Below, in pieces: positions 51,066 to 59,097 of a DNA stretch of 64,000 nucleotides (position 1 is its first letter; each line of letters starts with the position of its first letter). The position numbers and the translations under genes were made by a program. Below the pieces are notes generated by a model. It saw only the letters and a program-made list of their open reading frames with translations, was not told the origin of the DNA and made no database searches. The stretch is from Clostridia bacterium (GTDB lineage: Bacteria > Bacillota > Clostridia > Oscillospirales > Acutalibacteraceae), in NCBI GenBank assembly GCA_017622555.1, contig JAGAQV010000015.1, positions 26,486-90,485 on the forward strand, written 5' to 3'.

Positions 51066-52123
51066 ATATAAAAGTTGATGATTTTACAGTTAGAGATTCT
51101 GTTTGCAGTTTCGATAATCTTTATAACGCTATGCTAAAATGTCGCAGAAATGTAATGTGGAAAGATAGCGTGGCTGGATATGTGAAGAACGGATTGATAA
51201 ATATTCTCGATTTGAAACAATCTCTTATGGACGATACATACAAGATTTCGTCATATTCGAGATTTAAGGTTTACGAGCCAAAAGAACGAGATATTATCAG
51301 CACTCGAATTAAAGACAGAGTGTTTCAGCGTAGTCTTTGCGACAACTATTTGTATGAAAATGTAACAAGGTCGTTTATAAACGACAATGCTGCTTGTCAA
51401 ATAGGCAAAGGTACATTGTATGCTCGAAATCGTTTAGTACGGCATTTGCAGAAATATTATCGCAAACACGGTACACAAGGTTGGGTACTTAAATGCGATA
51501 TTAAAAATTATTTCGGTAGCACACCTCACTCGGTCGCAAAAGATGCCATAAGCCGTAGCGTTTATGACGATTGGGCTGTCGGCGAAGTAAATCGCATAAT
51601 TGACAGTTTTAATCAAGGTGAAGATGCTACTATCGGTATGGGACTCGGCTCACAAGTTACACAGTTAATACAACTTGCGGTACTTGACCCTATCGACCAC
51701 CGTATTAAAGAACAGAAACACATTAAATATTATGTTCGATATATGGACGATTTCATTTTAATTCATCACGACAAAGCATATCTCGAAGAATGTCGAAAAG
51801 ATATTGAAAAGTGGTTATCCGAGCTGGGATTGCAGTTGAGCGAAAAGAAAACACAGTTATTCCCTGTAACACAGCCGATTAGTTTTCTTGGTTTTAGTTT
51901 TCGGCTTACCGATACAGGAAAGATTGTAAAGAAAATTCGTCCCGAACGAATATCTCACGAAAGACGGAAACTCCGTAAACTTGCTCAAAGAGTAAAGGAC
52001 GGCAAAATGACCCGAGAGGAAGTCGATAGTTGCTACCAAAGTTGGAAAGCACACGCTTCCTACGGAGATACCCACAATTTGATTTTGCGAATGGACAAAT
52101 TTTACAAAGAATTATGGAGGTAA
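51062..52123 (+). CDS. DGR reverse transcriptase
   Basis: 353 residues. RT motifs: KCDIKNYF (144-151), GMGLGSQ (192-198, the SQ form typical of DGR RTs instead of group II PQG), RYMDD (226-230) and FLGFSFR. No maturase or endonuclease domain. It copies TR RNA with adenine-specific errors and drives homing into both variable repeats. Confidence 0.93.
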   Translation: MNIKVDDFTVRDSVCSFDNLYNAMLKCRRNVMWKDSVAGYVKNGLINILDLKQSLMDDTYKISSYSRFKVYEPKERDIISTRIKDRVFQRSLCDNYLYENVTRSFINDNAACQIGKGTLYARNRLVRHLQKYYRKHGTQGWVLKCDIKNYFGSTPHSVAKDAISRSVYDDWAVGEVNRIIDSFNQGEDATIGMGLGSQVTQLIQLAVLDPIDHRIKEQKHIKYYVRYMDDFILIHHDKAYLEECRKDIEKWLSELGLQLSEKKTQLFPVTQPISFLGFSFRLTDTGKIVKKIRPERISHERRKLRKLAQRVKDGKMTREEVDSCYQSWKAHASYGDTHNLILRMDKFYKELWR

Positions 52124-52128
52124 AATCT

Positions 52129-52596
52129 ATGTTTAAGTTCTTAACTAAAAACGACCAAATTGTCAAGGACGGCAAAAAGACAGAACAGTTGGCGGCAAGA
52201 CAGACAAGTACCGAACTTGCAACATCAGTAGCATTTGTTACATTAGCCGAAAGCGGCTCGATTGACGATGTTACCGCTACCGAACATACTGACCTTTTCT
52301 CTCCGTGGGTAGAAAATATCGCATACAAGGTAGGCGACTTGAGGCAGTACGACAACAATCTTTATCGTTGCGTACAGGCTCATACTTCACAAGCCGATTG
52401 GACTCCAGATGTTTCTGCATCTCTTTGGAGCAAAGTGGGCGACCCCACAGAAGAATACCCCGAATGGTCGCAACCTATTGGCTCTCACGATGCTTATGCT
52501 ATGGGAGATAAAGTATCTTACGACAACAAAAAGTGGGTATCTACCGTTGATGCTAATGTTTGGCAACCGGGGGTATATGGTTGGAATGAGGTGTAA
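52129..52596 (+). CDS. Phage tail/cell-wall-binding protein with CBM5/12-like repeats
   Basis: 155 residues. The N-terminal part looks like a siphophage tail-associated small protein. Then VGDLRQYDNNLYRCVQAHTSQADW...SLWSKVG and a second MGDKVSYDNKKWVSTVDANVWQPG repeat match chitin-binding-like (CBM5/12) modules. Possibly carbohydrate adhesion before lysis. Confidence 0.7.
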   Translation: MFKFLTKNDQIVKDGKKTEQLAARQTSTELATSVAFVTLAESGSIDDVTATEHTDLFSPWVENIAYKVGDLRQYDNNLYRCVQAHTSQADWTPDVSASLWSKVGDPTEEYPEWSQPIGSHDAYAMGDKVSYDNKKWVSTVDANVWQPGVYGWNEV

Positions 52597-52599
52597 GCG

Positions 52600-52884
52600 A
52601 TGTCCGAACTCACAACTATTGTTACCTTAATCGGTGAAATAGGTGTTTTAATTGGAGTTATTACACCTGTGATTGTGAGTATGCGTAAGATTTCAAACGG
52701 AACTAAATGTCAGCTTCGTAGCGAAATGCTCCGTATTTATTATCACAACCACGAGAAAGGTATAATCCGTCAGTACGAGTATGAAAACTTTGTAATGCTT
52801 TATGAAGCGTATAAAGCACTCAAAGGTAACTCATTCATTGACAAAATATACGAAGAAGTTAAATCTTGGGAAATTGTTTCATAG
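52600..52884 (+). CDS. Small membrane protein, possible holin component
   Basis: 94 residues with one N-terminal membrane helix (IVTLIGEIGVLIGVITPVIV) and a charged helical tail. Position directly before the amidase suggests a holin-like or lysis role. Confidence 0.55.
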   Translation: MSELTTIVTLIGEIGVLIGVITPVIVSMRKISNGTKCQLRSEMLRIYYHNHEKGIIRQYEYENFVMLYEAYKALKGNSFIDKIYEEVKSWEIVS

Positions 52885-52895
52885 GAGGTATTTTT

Positions 52896-53924
52896 ATGGT
52901 ACTCAAACAGTGTATTCTCACTCGTAACGATTGTTACACTAAAGGAACAAAAATGACAGGCGGTAAGCCGACAGGTATTGTAGTACATTCGACAGGTGCG
53001 AATAATCCTAATTTAAAAAGATATGTTCAACCTTTGCCGACCGATAAGGACTACAATACCATAATGGCAGACCTCGGCGACAATATTTACGATAACGATT
53101 GGAACAAAAGTTATAAAGCTGGTGAAATCAATCGTCAAGTATGCGTTCACGCTTTCATCGGTAAGAACGCTGCCGGTAATATCGAAACATACCAAACCCT
53201 ACCTTTCAACATTTGTTGTTGGGGTGTAGGAGGCGGCGCAAAAGGTAGTTATAATAATAACCCCCGAGCAAGAGTACAGTTTGAAATTTGCGAAGACGGT
53301 CTTACCGATAAAACATATTTCGATGCAGTATTCAAAGAAGCTATCGAATTTTGTGCTTATCTTTGTAAGGTTTACAATTTACCTGTAAGTTCTATCAGTT
53401 CACACGCTGAAAGCTACAAAGCCGGTTATGGCAGTAATCACGGCGACTGCGACCATTGGCTTAAAAAGTTTGGTAAGGATATGGATTGGTTTAGAGCCGA
53501 AGTTAAAGCGTTGCTTACTGCTGAACAAACTAATACCGCAACTACTAAAAAACTTTACAGAGTACAAGTCGGTGCTTACGCTGTTAAGAAAAACGCTGAC
53601 GGAATGGCTAACCGCCTCAAGAACGCTGGATTTAATACATATATGGTTAAGTCGGGTACTCTGTACAAAGTACAGGTCGGTGCTTATTCGGTAAAGGCAA
53701 ATGCTACAAATATGCTTAATACTCTTAAAAAAGCCGGTTTCAGTGGTTATGTAACAACTTCAACAGGTACGGCTGTTGCAATATCTTCTCTTAAATCGGT
53801 TGATGAAATTGCAAGAGAAGTTATTAACGGTAAGTGGGGTAACGGCTCTGCCAGAAAGAAGAAACTCACTGCCGCCGGTTATGACTATGCAACAATTCAA
53901 AAACGAGTTAATGAACTCTGTTAA
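52896..53924 (+). CDS. Endolysin: N-acetylmuramoyl-L-alanine amidase with SPOR and CW_7 domains
   Basis: 342 residues. Amidase_2 domain (about 1-205): GIVVHSTGANNPNL, VCVHAFIG, FNICCWGVGGG, ISSHAES, HGDCDHWL with zinc-binding His/Cys residues. Two SPOR-like repeats (LYRVQVGAYAVKKNADGM, LYKVQVGAYSVKANATNM), then a CW_7 wall-binding motif (SVDEIAREVINGKWGNG). Start at ATG 52896 after GGAGG. Confidence 0.9.
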   Translation: MVLKQCILTRNDCYTKGTKMTGGKPTGIVVHSTGANNPNLKRYVQPLPTDKDYNTIMADLGDNIYDNDWNKSYKAGEINRQVCVHAFIGKNAAGNIETYQTLPFNICCWGVGGGAKGSYNNNPRARVQFEICEDGLTDKTYFDAVFKEAIEFCAYLCKVYNLPVSSISSHAESYKAGYGSNHGDCDHWLKKFGKDMDWFRAEVKALLTAEQTNTATTKKLYRVQVGAYAVKKNADGMANRLKNAGFNTYMVKSGTLYKVQVGAYSVKANATNMLNTLKKAGFSGYVTTSTGTAVAISSLKSVDEIAREVINGKWGNGSARKKKLTAAGYDYATIQKRVNELC

Positions 53925-53942
53925 TTTATTGGAGGTAAGATT

Positions 53943-54308
53943 ATGAATTTCAACGAAATTATTACAAACTTCATCAGCGAATATGGTACTACAATTCTGT
54001 ATTCCGTTATCACTATCGTATTTACCTTTTTAGGCACTGTTTGTAAAAACCTTGCAAAGAAGTATCTCAACGATAAGACCAAACAGGCGGTTGCTAAAAC
54101 TGTCGTACAGGCAGTCGAGCAGATTTACAAGGATTTGCACGGCGAAGAAAAACTCAATATGGCTATTGACTCTGCTACTGAAATGTTGGCTGAAAAAGGA
54201 ATTACAGTTACCGAACTTGAAATCCGTATGTTGATTGAGGCGGCAGTCGGCGAATTTAACGAAGCATTTAAGAAAACCTCTGCCACAACCGAAGAAATTA
54301 CAGAATAA
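53943..54308 (+). CDS. Phage holin (LLH family)
   Basis: 121 residues: N-terminal helix TTILYSVITIVFTFLGTV, then a charged helical tail (AKTVVQAVEQIYKDLHGEEKLN), matching holin_LLH. Last prophage gene, 99 nt from the tRNA. Confidence 0.8.
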   Translation: MNFNEIITNFISEYGTTILYSVITIVFTFLGTVCKNLAKKYLNDKTKQAVAKTVVQAVEQIYKDLHGEEKLNMAIDSATEMLAEKGITVTELEIRMLIEAAVGEFNEAFKKTSATTEEITE

Positions 54309-54314
54309 ACAGAA

Positions 54315-54351
54315 AAATACCGAGTAGGACATTAAGTCTTACTCGGTATTT
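54315..54351 (+). terminator. Terminator at the end of the late operon
   Basis: AAATACCGAGTA / TACTCGGTATTT 12-bp stem with inner GAC/GTC pairing, followed by T-rich DNA. Confidence 0.85.
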
Positions 54352-54406
54352 CTATTACAAGTCCAAAGCACTCTTTTATTATAAAAAAGTTCGAACTTGT
54401 CAGTTG

Positions 54407-54416
54407 TGGTCGAGGT
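54407..54416 (+). other. attR core of the prophage
   Basis: TGGTCGAGGT, identical to 8623-8632; host tRNA lies to the right and phage DNA to the left. Confidence 0.65.
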
Positions 54417-54482
54417 GACAGGGCTCGAACCTGCGGCATCTAGTTCCCAAAACTAGTGCGCTACCAACTGCGCCACACCTCG
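54407..54482 (-). tRNA. tRNA-Pro(UGG), CCA encoded
   Basis: 76 nt with acceptor stem CGAGGTG/CACCTCG, D arm, anticodon arm CTAGT-TTTGGGA-ACTAG reading anticodon TGG, T arm with GGTTCGAGCC, discriminator A and genomic CCA. The 3' end doubles as the prophage attR core; the phage supplies a new short terminator-like sequence (AGTTCGAACTTTTTT). Confidence 0.92.
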
Positions 54483-54643
54483 ATTTGATTTTTGGTTTTT
54501 AAAATTTCAATTGAAACAAAAAACTGTTTTGGTAACCCTCTTGCGGTACCCAAAACTTTTTTACGGCTCATACGCCTAAAAGTTTTGACCGCTGCGCTTC
54601 GTTTTGCTCGCTGCATCTCACACCGTGAGCGCTCGCAACCTCA

Positions 54644-54680
54644 CCCAAAACCAGTGCGCTACCAACTGCGCCACACCTCG
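54644..54680 (-). pseudogene. Truncated tRNA-Pro 5' half
   Basis: 36 of 37 nt identical to the 5' half of the intact tRNA (54446-54482), ending in the anticodon loop. The anticodon stem carries one change. The intervening DNA is AT-rich with a CAAAACTTTT/AAAAGTTTTG hairpin and no gene. Cannot form a tRNA. Confidence 0.8.
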
Positions 54681-54767
54681 TTTCAACTTCATTGATTATA
54701 CTCTAAATTAAACGGTTTGTCAATAATGCATTTTGAATATTTTAAAACCGTAGGATGTTTTTATTAA

Positions 54768-55121
54768 TTATATCAGTTTTTCTTCCCATTCGGTTTGTTT
54801 AAAGCCTATCAGTACGAAATTATCACCTATAAGTAACGGTCTTTTTACAAGCATACCATCAGTGGAAAGTAATTCTAACATTTGTTTTTCGGACATTTGT
54901 GGCAGCTTGTTTTTAAGGTCAAGCGCTTTATATAAAAGTCCGCTTGTGTTAAAAAAACTTTTAAGTGGTTGTTGGCTTTGTTTATACCATTTTAAAAGCT
55001 CGTCAAAGGTCGGGTTATCAGGCTTAATATCTCTTAGTTCGTATTGTATATTATTATCATCAAGCCACTTTTTAGCCTTTTGGCAGGTAGTACATTTTGG
55101 GTAGCAAATAAAGTTAAGCAT
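54768..55121 (-). CDS. ArsC/Spx-family protein
   Basis: 117 residues with the CTTC motif after YPKC, the DIKPDNPTFDEL segment and KRPLLIGDNFVLIGFK end, matching the thioredoxin-fold ArsC/Spx/MgsR family. Could be an Spx-like regulator or a reductase; not distinguishable here. Confidence 0.85.
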   Translation of the reverse strand: MLNFICYPKCTTCQKAKKWLDDNNIQYELRDIKPDNPTFDELLKWYKQSQQPLKSFFNTSGLLYKALDLKNKLPQMSEKQMLELLSTDGMLVKRPLLIGDNFVLIGFKQTEWEEKLI

Positions 55122-55139
55122 AAAAACACCTCATTTAAT

Positions 55140-55670
55140 TTATTCAATGGTTTTTACAAGTTCGTTTAAATCTTTGCGCTTTTTTGTGCGAAGTTTATAT
55201 TCTTCAGTTGGGTAGCCAATTGAAATTACAAGCCTAACTTCACCCGAAATGCTACAAATTTCTTTGATTTTGTTACTGTCAAGCCAACCCAAAATGCAGC
55301 TGCCAAGCCCTTGCGCTGTGGCTTCGGCAGTTATATAAGCCGCCACAATGCCAATATCAATTGAACGGTAATCGTTGCTTTTAAACTTTGCACCCAGTGC
55401 GGCAGTGCGGTTGTAGGGCGTTTCGGATATTACCACCTGAACGGGTGCGTCGGCAGTAAATTTATTCATACCCATACCCATGGTTGCTTTTGCCACCTGA
55501 TGTGCCTTTTCGCCCTTGCAAACGGTTATAAAATAAGGTTGACCGTTGCAGGCGGAAGGGGAAAGACGTGCGGCGTTTAATATAGCTTCAAGTTTTTCAT
55601 TTTCAACGGGTCGTGATGCATCAAAACTGCGGCAGGACTGTCTTTCATTTGCAATTTCAGTAAAGTTCAT
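55140..55670 (-). CDS. Nitroreductase-family FMN oxidoreductase
   Basis: 176 residues: RQSCRSFDASRPV, AARLSPSACNGQPYF, DIGIVAAYITAEATAQGLGSC and ISIGYPTEEYKLR, the nitroreductase FMN-binding pattern. Full length, starts at ATG. Confidence 0.9.
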   Translation of the reverse strand: MNFTEIANERQSCRSFDASRPVENEKLEAILNAARLSPSACNGQPYFITVCKGEKAHQVAKATMGMGMNKFTADAPVQVVISETPYNRTAALGAKFKSNDYRSIDIGIVAAYITAEATAQGLGSCILGWLDSNKIKEICSISGEVRLVISIGYPTEEYKLRTKKRKDLNELVKTIE

Positions 55671-55778
55671 ATAACTACCTCAAAACACTTTAATTATTAT
55701 TATATTACCACACAAGCGTAAATTTGTAAACTCAATGATTTTTAAATGAATAGCCACAAAAATCAAAAAAGCGTATAA

Positions 55779-55808
55779 AAAAGACTACCGTCTGTGCGGT
55801 AGTCTTTT
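55779..55808. terminator. Bidirectional terminator between nitroreductase and cotJC
   Basis: AAAAGACTACCG / CGGTAGTCTTTT 12-bp stem with a short loop. Confidence 0.85.
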
Positions 55809-55812
55809 GCTT

Positions 55813-56346
55813 TTATCTACAAGTTTGTTTATCAAAATTGGGGTTGAATGCATAGAAGTTTTTGCTGTTCAGTCGGTCGGTGGTTAAACGTAACGCTTCA
55901 CCGAAACGTTGGTAATGCACAATTTCACGCTGGCGCAAGAACTTTAACGGTTCTAAAATATCTGGGTCGTCGATAAGGCGAATAAGGTTATCGTAAGTAA
56001 CCCTTGCCTTTTGTTCTGCTGCTAAGTCTTCGTGCAAATCGGCCAAAACGTCGCCCTTGGACTGAATATATTCAGCGCGCCAGGGAAGACCTGCCGCCGC
56101 TTGCGGATAAACTGAAGCGGTGTGGTCAACAAAGTATTTGTCAAATCCGCTTTGTTTAATTTCTTCGGGTGTTAAATCTCGTGTTAATTGGTGTACCATT
56201 GCGCATACCATTTCAAGATGCGCTAATTCTTCGGTGCCAACGTCGGTTAATATACCTTTTACTTCATTAAAGGGCTGACCGTAACGTTGGGTTAAATAAC
56301 GCATAGATGCGCCGAGCTCGCCATCAGGGCCTGCATACTGTATTTG
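55813..56346 (-). pseudogene. cotJC: cotJC / manganese catalase-like spore coat gene, 3' part, interrupted
   Basis: The reading frame codes for all but about the first 25-30 residues of CotJC. Just inside the junction it reads IQYAGPDGELGASMRYLTQRY, then GTEELAHLEMVCAMV, DVLADLHEDLAAEQKARVTY and FLRQREIVHYQRF with the dimanganese ligand pattern. Upstream the frame runs into the 3' end of the recombinase gene. The first internal Met could mimic a short complete gene, but the family start is missing. The missing 5' part should lie beyond the element, outside the window. Confidence 0.88.
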
Positions 56347-56360
56347 GATATATAATTTTA
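56330..56360. other. Junction of the cotJC-interrupting element
   Basis: cotJC codons end within about 20 bp of the recombinase stop codon (56358-56360). The att core should lie here, near the CAGTATGCAGG that codes QYAG. The exact core needs the other junction. Confidence 0.6.
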
Positions 56361-57788
56361 ATGGAAATAAACTTCAAATTTGTTTTCGCGCTTTATGAAG
56401 ACTATTTTTTCAATAATCGTTCGCAGGGCGGCGTTTTTGGCCGCTTCGCTTTGTTTGGGGTCTTTGACCACCTTTAATACACCGAGAACCTTTTTTGAAT
56501 ATTCTTTTGCACTGATTTTTGGTGCGGGGGTTTTTGTTAAAAGCTTTTCGAACTTTGAAATGTTTTCAAGAATTTTAGCTTTGTTTTGTTTATATTCCTC
56601 AAGGGTGTCGATGCCGTTTTGATAAGCCATTTTCACACGGTTAAGCTTGGCTTTTTCATTTTCAATTAGGCGGGAATAATCGGCATATTCTTCGGCAGCG
56701 GAATCGGTGTTTGCGGCCGAAACATTGAAGCTGTTGTTTTTAACCGCTTCTTGAAGGTAATCGATAATTGCTTTATTTGCTTTATTAAGTGAAATACTAT
56801 GCGAAACCTTACAAGAGCCTTTTGCGTAACTATGACATTGAAACGCCGGACATTTAGTGTTAATTAATATTAAGGTTGAATTACACTCAGAGCAACGGAC
56901 CAAACCTTTGAGCATATATTTTACGGGCTGTTCGCGGCGTTGAAATTTTCCGTACATACGCTTTTGAGCATTTAGCTTATCCTGCACTGCGTTAAAAAGC
57001 TCTTCAGATATTATAGGTGCGTGCTTACCATCGGTAATCATTATGTTGGGGTTATCATAATGACGGGTAGAAGCTGCTCGGCCGTCAAGGCTCCAACGGA
57101 TTTTGCCAATGTATACGGGGTTTCGGAGCATATACTCGATACAACGGTTATCAGGCATATTACCACGAGTTGTGCGCATACCCAAATCACCGTATTTAAC
57201 TGCAATTGCACGAAGTCCCAAGCCGTTAAGATAATCGGTAAATATTCCTTTTATAAACTGTGCATCAGCGTTAGGGATATATTGATTATCTTTAGAATCA
57301 TAACCAATAGGTGGGGGAGCTACAGGAAGTCCACGGGAAGCTCGTTCCTTCATACCTCGTTTAACCTCTTGGCTGAGGTTTACAAGGTAGTATGAGTCGG
57401 TCCATTCGATAATTCTTTCTACAAGGTCGCCAAAAGCGCCTTCGGGCAGCGGCTCAGAAATTGAAACAACGTCGATACCGTTGCGCTTGAGCATTGACTT
57501 TAAGGTGATGGCTTCTTCCTGGTTGCGTGCGAAGCGGCTAAACTTCCAAACAAGAATCATATCAAAGGGTTTAGGTTTCTTTTTTGAAAGCGCAATAAGC
57601 TCAAGGAAACGGTCACGCTTTGCCATGCTTTTGCCCGATTTGCCGCCGTCTTCCATAAAAATACAGTCTTCAAGCAGAGTTATATTATTTTTTTCGGCAT
57701 AGTCGCGGATAACCTTTAATTGACTGTCCGGACTGAATTCAAGTTGGTCATCCGTTGACACACGGATATAAGCGGCAGCGGTAAGCAA
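56358..57788 (-). CDS. Large serine recombinase of the cotJC element
   Basis: 476 residues: catalytic domain (AAYIRVSTDDQLEFSPDSQ, LVWKFSRFARNQEEA), recombinase domain (GLPVAPPPIGYDSKDNQY, MLRNPVYIGKIRW), zinc ribbon CSEC...C...C, coiled coil. Its 3' end abuts the cotJC junction, the position expected for an integrase/excisionase at an element end. TTG start after GAGGTG. Distinct from the prophage integrase. Confidence 0.92.
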   Translation of the reverse strand: MLTAAAYIRVSTDDQLEFSPDSQLKVIRDYAEKNNITLLEDCIFMEDGGKSGKSMAKRDRFLELIALSKKKPKPFDMILVWKFSRFARNQEEAITLKSMLKRNGIDVVSISEPLPEGAFGDLVERIIEWTDSYYLVNLSQEVKRGMKERASRGLPVAPPPIGYDSKDNQYIPNADAQFIKGIFTDYLNGLGLRAIAVKYGDLGMRTTRGNMPDNRCIEYMLRNPVYIGKIRWSLDGRAASTRHYDNPNIMITDGKHAPIISEELFNAVQDKLNAQKRMYGKFQRREQPVKYMLKGLVRCSECNSTLILINTKCPAFQCHSYAKGSCKVSHSISLNKANKAIIDYLQEAVKNNSFNVSAANTDSAAEEYADYSRLIENEKAKLNRVKMAYQNGIDTLEEYKQNKAKILENISKFEKLLTKTPAPKISAKEYSKKVLGVLKVVKDPKQSEAAKNAALRTIIEKIVFIKRENKFEVYFH

Positions 57789-57845
57789 TTTCTACACCTC
57801 GGCTTTGTAGTATTTTGGTATAATTTAGAATTAAAAGTTAAAAAC

Positions 57846-57852
57846 TGTCGAA
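57846..57852 (+). promoter_or_regulatory. Perfect Spo0A box between recombinase and spo0A-like gene
   Basis: TGTCGAA, the 0A-box consensus, in the 127-bp divergent intergenic region. A TTCGACA (reverse form) also occurs at 60134-60140. A single 7-mer is weak evidence alone, but the adjacent Spo0A-domain gene raises its weight. Confidence 0.5.
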
Positions 57853-57915
57853 TTATAAAGATATACGAAATAATTGGCAGATTATATAAGAAAAAAGCAA
57901 AATGGAGGAAGCATA

Positions 57916-58257
57916 ATGCAAAATTATATCAAGGGATTATTGGGATCTATGGCGGTAAGTGCAAAGTATAGGGGATATCCCATAACGGTAGTGGCTTGTG
58001 AGCTGCTTTTGGAAGATGAAATGCTTCTGTATGCAGTTAATAAGGAACTATATCCTAAAGTGGCACAGCGGTGCAAGTGTTCAGGAACAACTATTGAAAG
58101 AAACATTCGCACGGTGATAATGCATATATGGGATAGAAACCGCCAAAAATTATTTGAAATTGCGGGTTACGAAATGGACGCCCCGCCAACCGTTACTGAA
58201 TTTTTGGGAATACTTATCAGTCACCTGCAGCGAAGCGAAACGGTAATGAAGAAATGA
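57916..58257 (+). CDS. Orphan Spo0A C-terminal (DNA-binding) domain protein
   Basis: 113 residues covering only the Spo0A effector domain: RGYPITVVACELLLEDEMLL, LYPKVAQRCKCSGTTIERNI, IRTVIMHIWDRNR and PTVTEFLGILISHL line up with the Spo0A C domain ([28 protein letters not shown] in B. subtilis has the same spacing). No receiver domain, so not controlled by phosphorelay. Divergent from the recombinase. Start at ATG 57916 after GGAGGA. Confidence 0.85.
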   Translation: MQNYIKGLLGSMAVSAKYRGYPITVVACELLLEDEMLLYAVNKELYPKVAQRCKCSGTTIERNIRTVIMHIWDRNRQKLFEIAGYEMDAPPTVTEFLGILISHLQRSETVMKK

Positions 58258-58272
58258 ATGTTTAATGAATGA

Positions 58273-58312
58273 CTCCGTCTTGGTGTTGGTAGCATCAGGA
58301 CGGAGGTTTTTT
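58273..58312 (+). terminator. Terminator of the Spo0A-like gene
   Basis: CTCCGTC...GACGGAG stem with a long loop, followed by TTTTTTATT. Confidence 0.75.
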
Positions 58313-58320
58313 ATTAAGTT

Positions 58321-59031
58321 TTATTTTTCTTGCAAACGCTTTTCGCAAGCCGAACAAATGCGCTCAATACCATCAACCTTAGTTGTTGTAGCGCATACAT
58401 TGTTGGAATTGCGTATGTAGTGACAGTCACGGTATATATGGTAAACTTCACCGTGCGGTGTGTAATAGAAAACAGTAGTTGTGTTATTTGATGGCGCTGA
58501 GCTTTGGCTTGGCGCCTGATTTTGTTGTGTTGGCTGACTGTTATTTGCTTGGGGTAAAAATATATCGTAGCAAAGCAAACAAAATATAACGGAAAACAGA
58601 AAGCATAAAACGGCTATAAGAATTTTAATGATGTTGAACAGCCGTTTTATATCATAGTCAGAGTCTAGAAGATAATGCGCAAATAGATTTGCCTCACGTT
58701 CAAACTGTCGTTTATTTTGCTTTTGCGGGTCGTGCTTAAGCTGAATGTGACCGAGCTCGTGCGCCAAAGCAAATAGTTGTTTCTGCTACGGCATAGAATC
58801 GTCGACGAAGATATGGCCGATACCATTTTCATCAATAAATGACAAAGCATCGGCATCTTGGGCTTCATCGTAAAGGCCGAAGGCAATTAGCAAAGTTTCG
58901 GATGTTGAGTATTTCCGAACAGCAAAATTGCGTTTGCTTACAGCAGCAGAAAGATTTTTGAGATTAATATTTCTGTTGTGTAGGCGGATGGTTTTTGTAA
59001 ATTTAATTGCAGTATGTTTAATATAGTTCAT
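58321..59031 (-). pseudogene. ImmA-like metallopeptidase interrupted by an in-frame TAG
   Basis: One frame encodes an ImmA/IrrE-like protein: an N-terminal half ending DENGIGHIFVDDSMP, a TAG at 58786-58788, then QKQLFALAHELGHIQLKH with the HExxH zinc motif, EREANLFAHYLL, a membrane helix (about IKILIAVLCFLFSVIFCLLC) and a C-terminal CxxC domain. ImmA proteases cleave ImmR repressors in ICEs. The single amber codon is either a nonsense mutation, readthrough or sequence error. Start at ATG 59031 after AGGAGG. Confidence 0.8.
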
Positions 59032-59097
59032 AACATACACCTCCTGTAACACAATTTAATGTTACGGGAGATATTTTGCAAGTAACGAAAAATAACA

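Noticed and set aside
54407-54680. Two functional tRNA-Pro genes
   Set aside because: The upstream copy ends in the anticodon loop and has no T arm or accept 3' strand.
55813-56304. A complete short manganese-catalase gene starting at the Met at 56304
   Set aside because: Conserved CotJC codons continue in frame upstream of that Met to about 56346, so the gene is a truncated 3' part, not a short complete gene.
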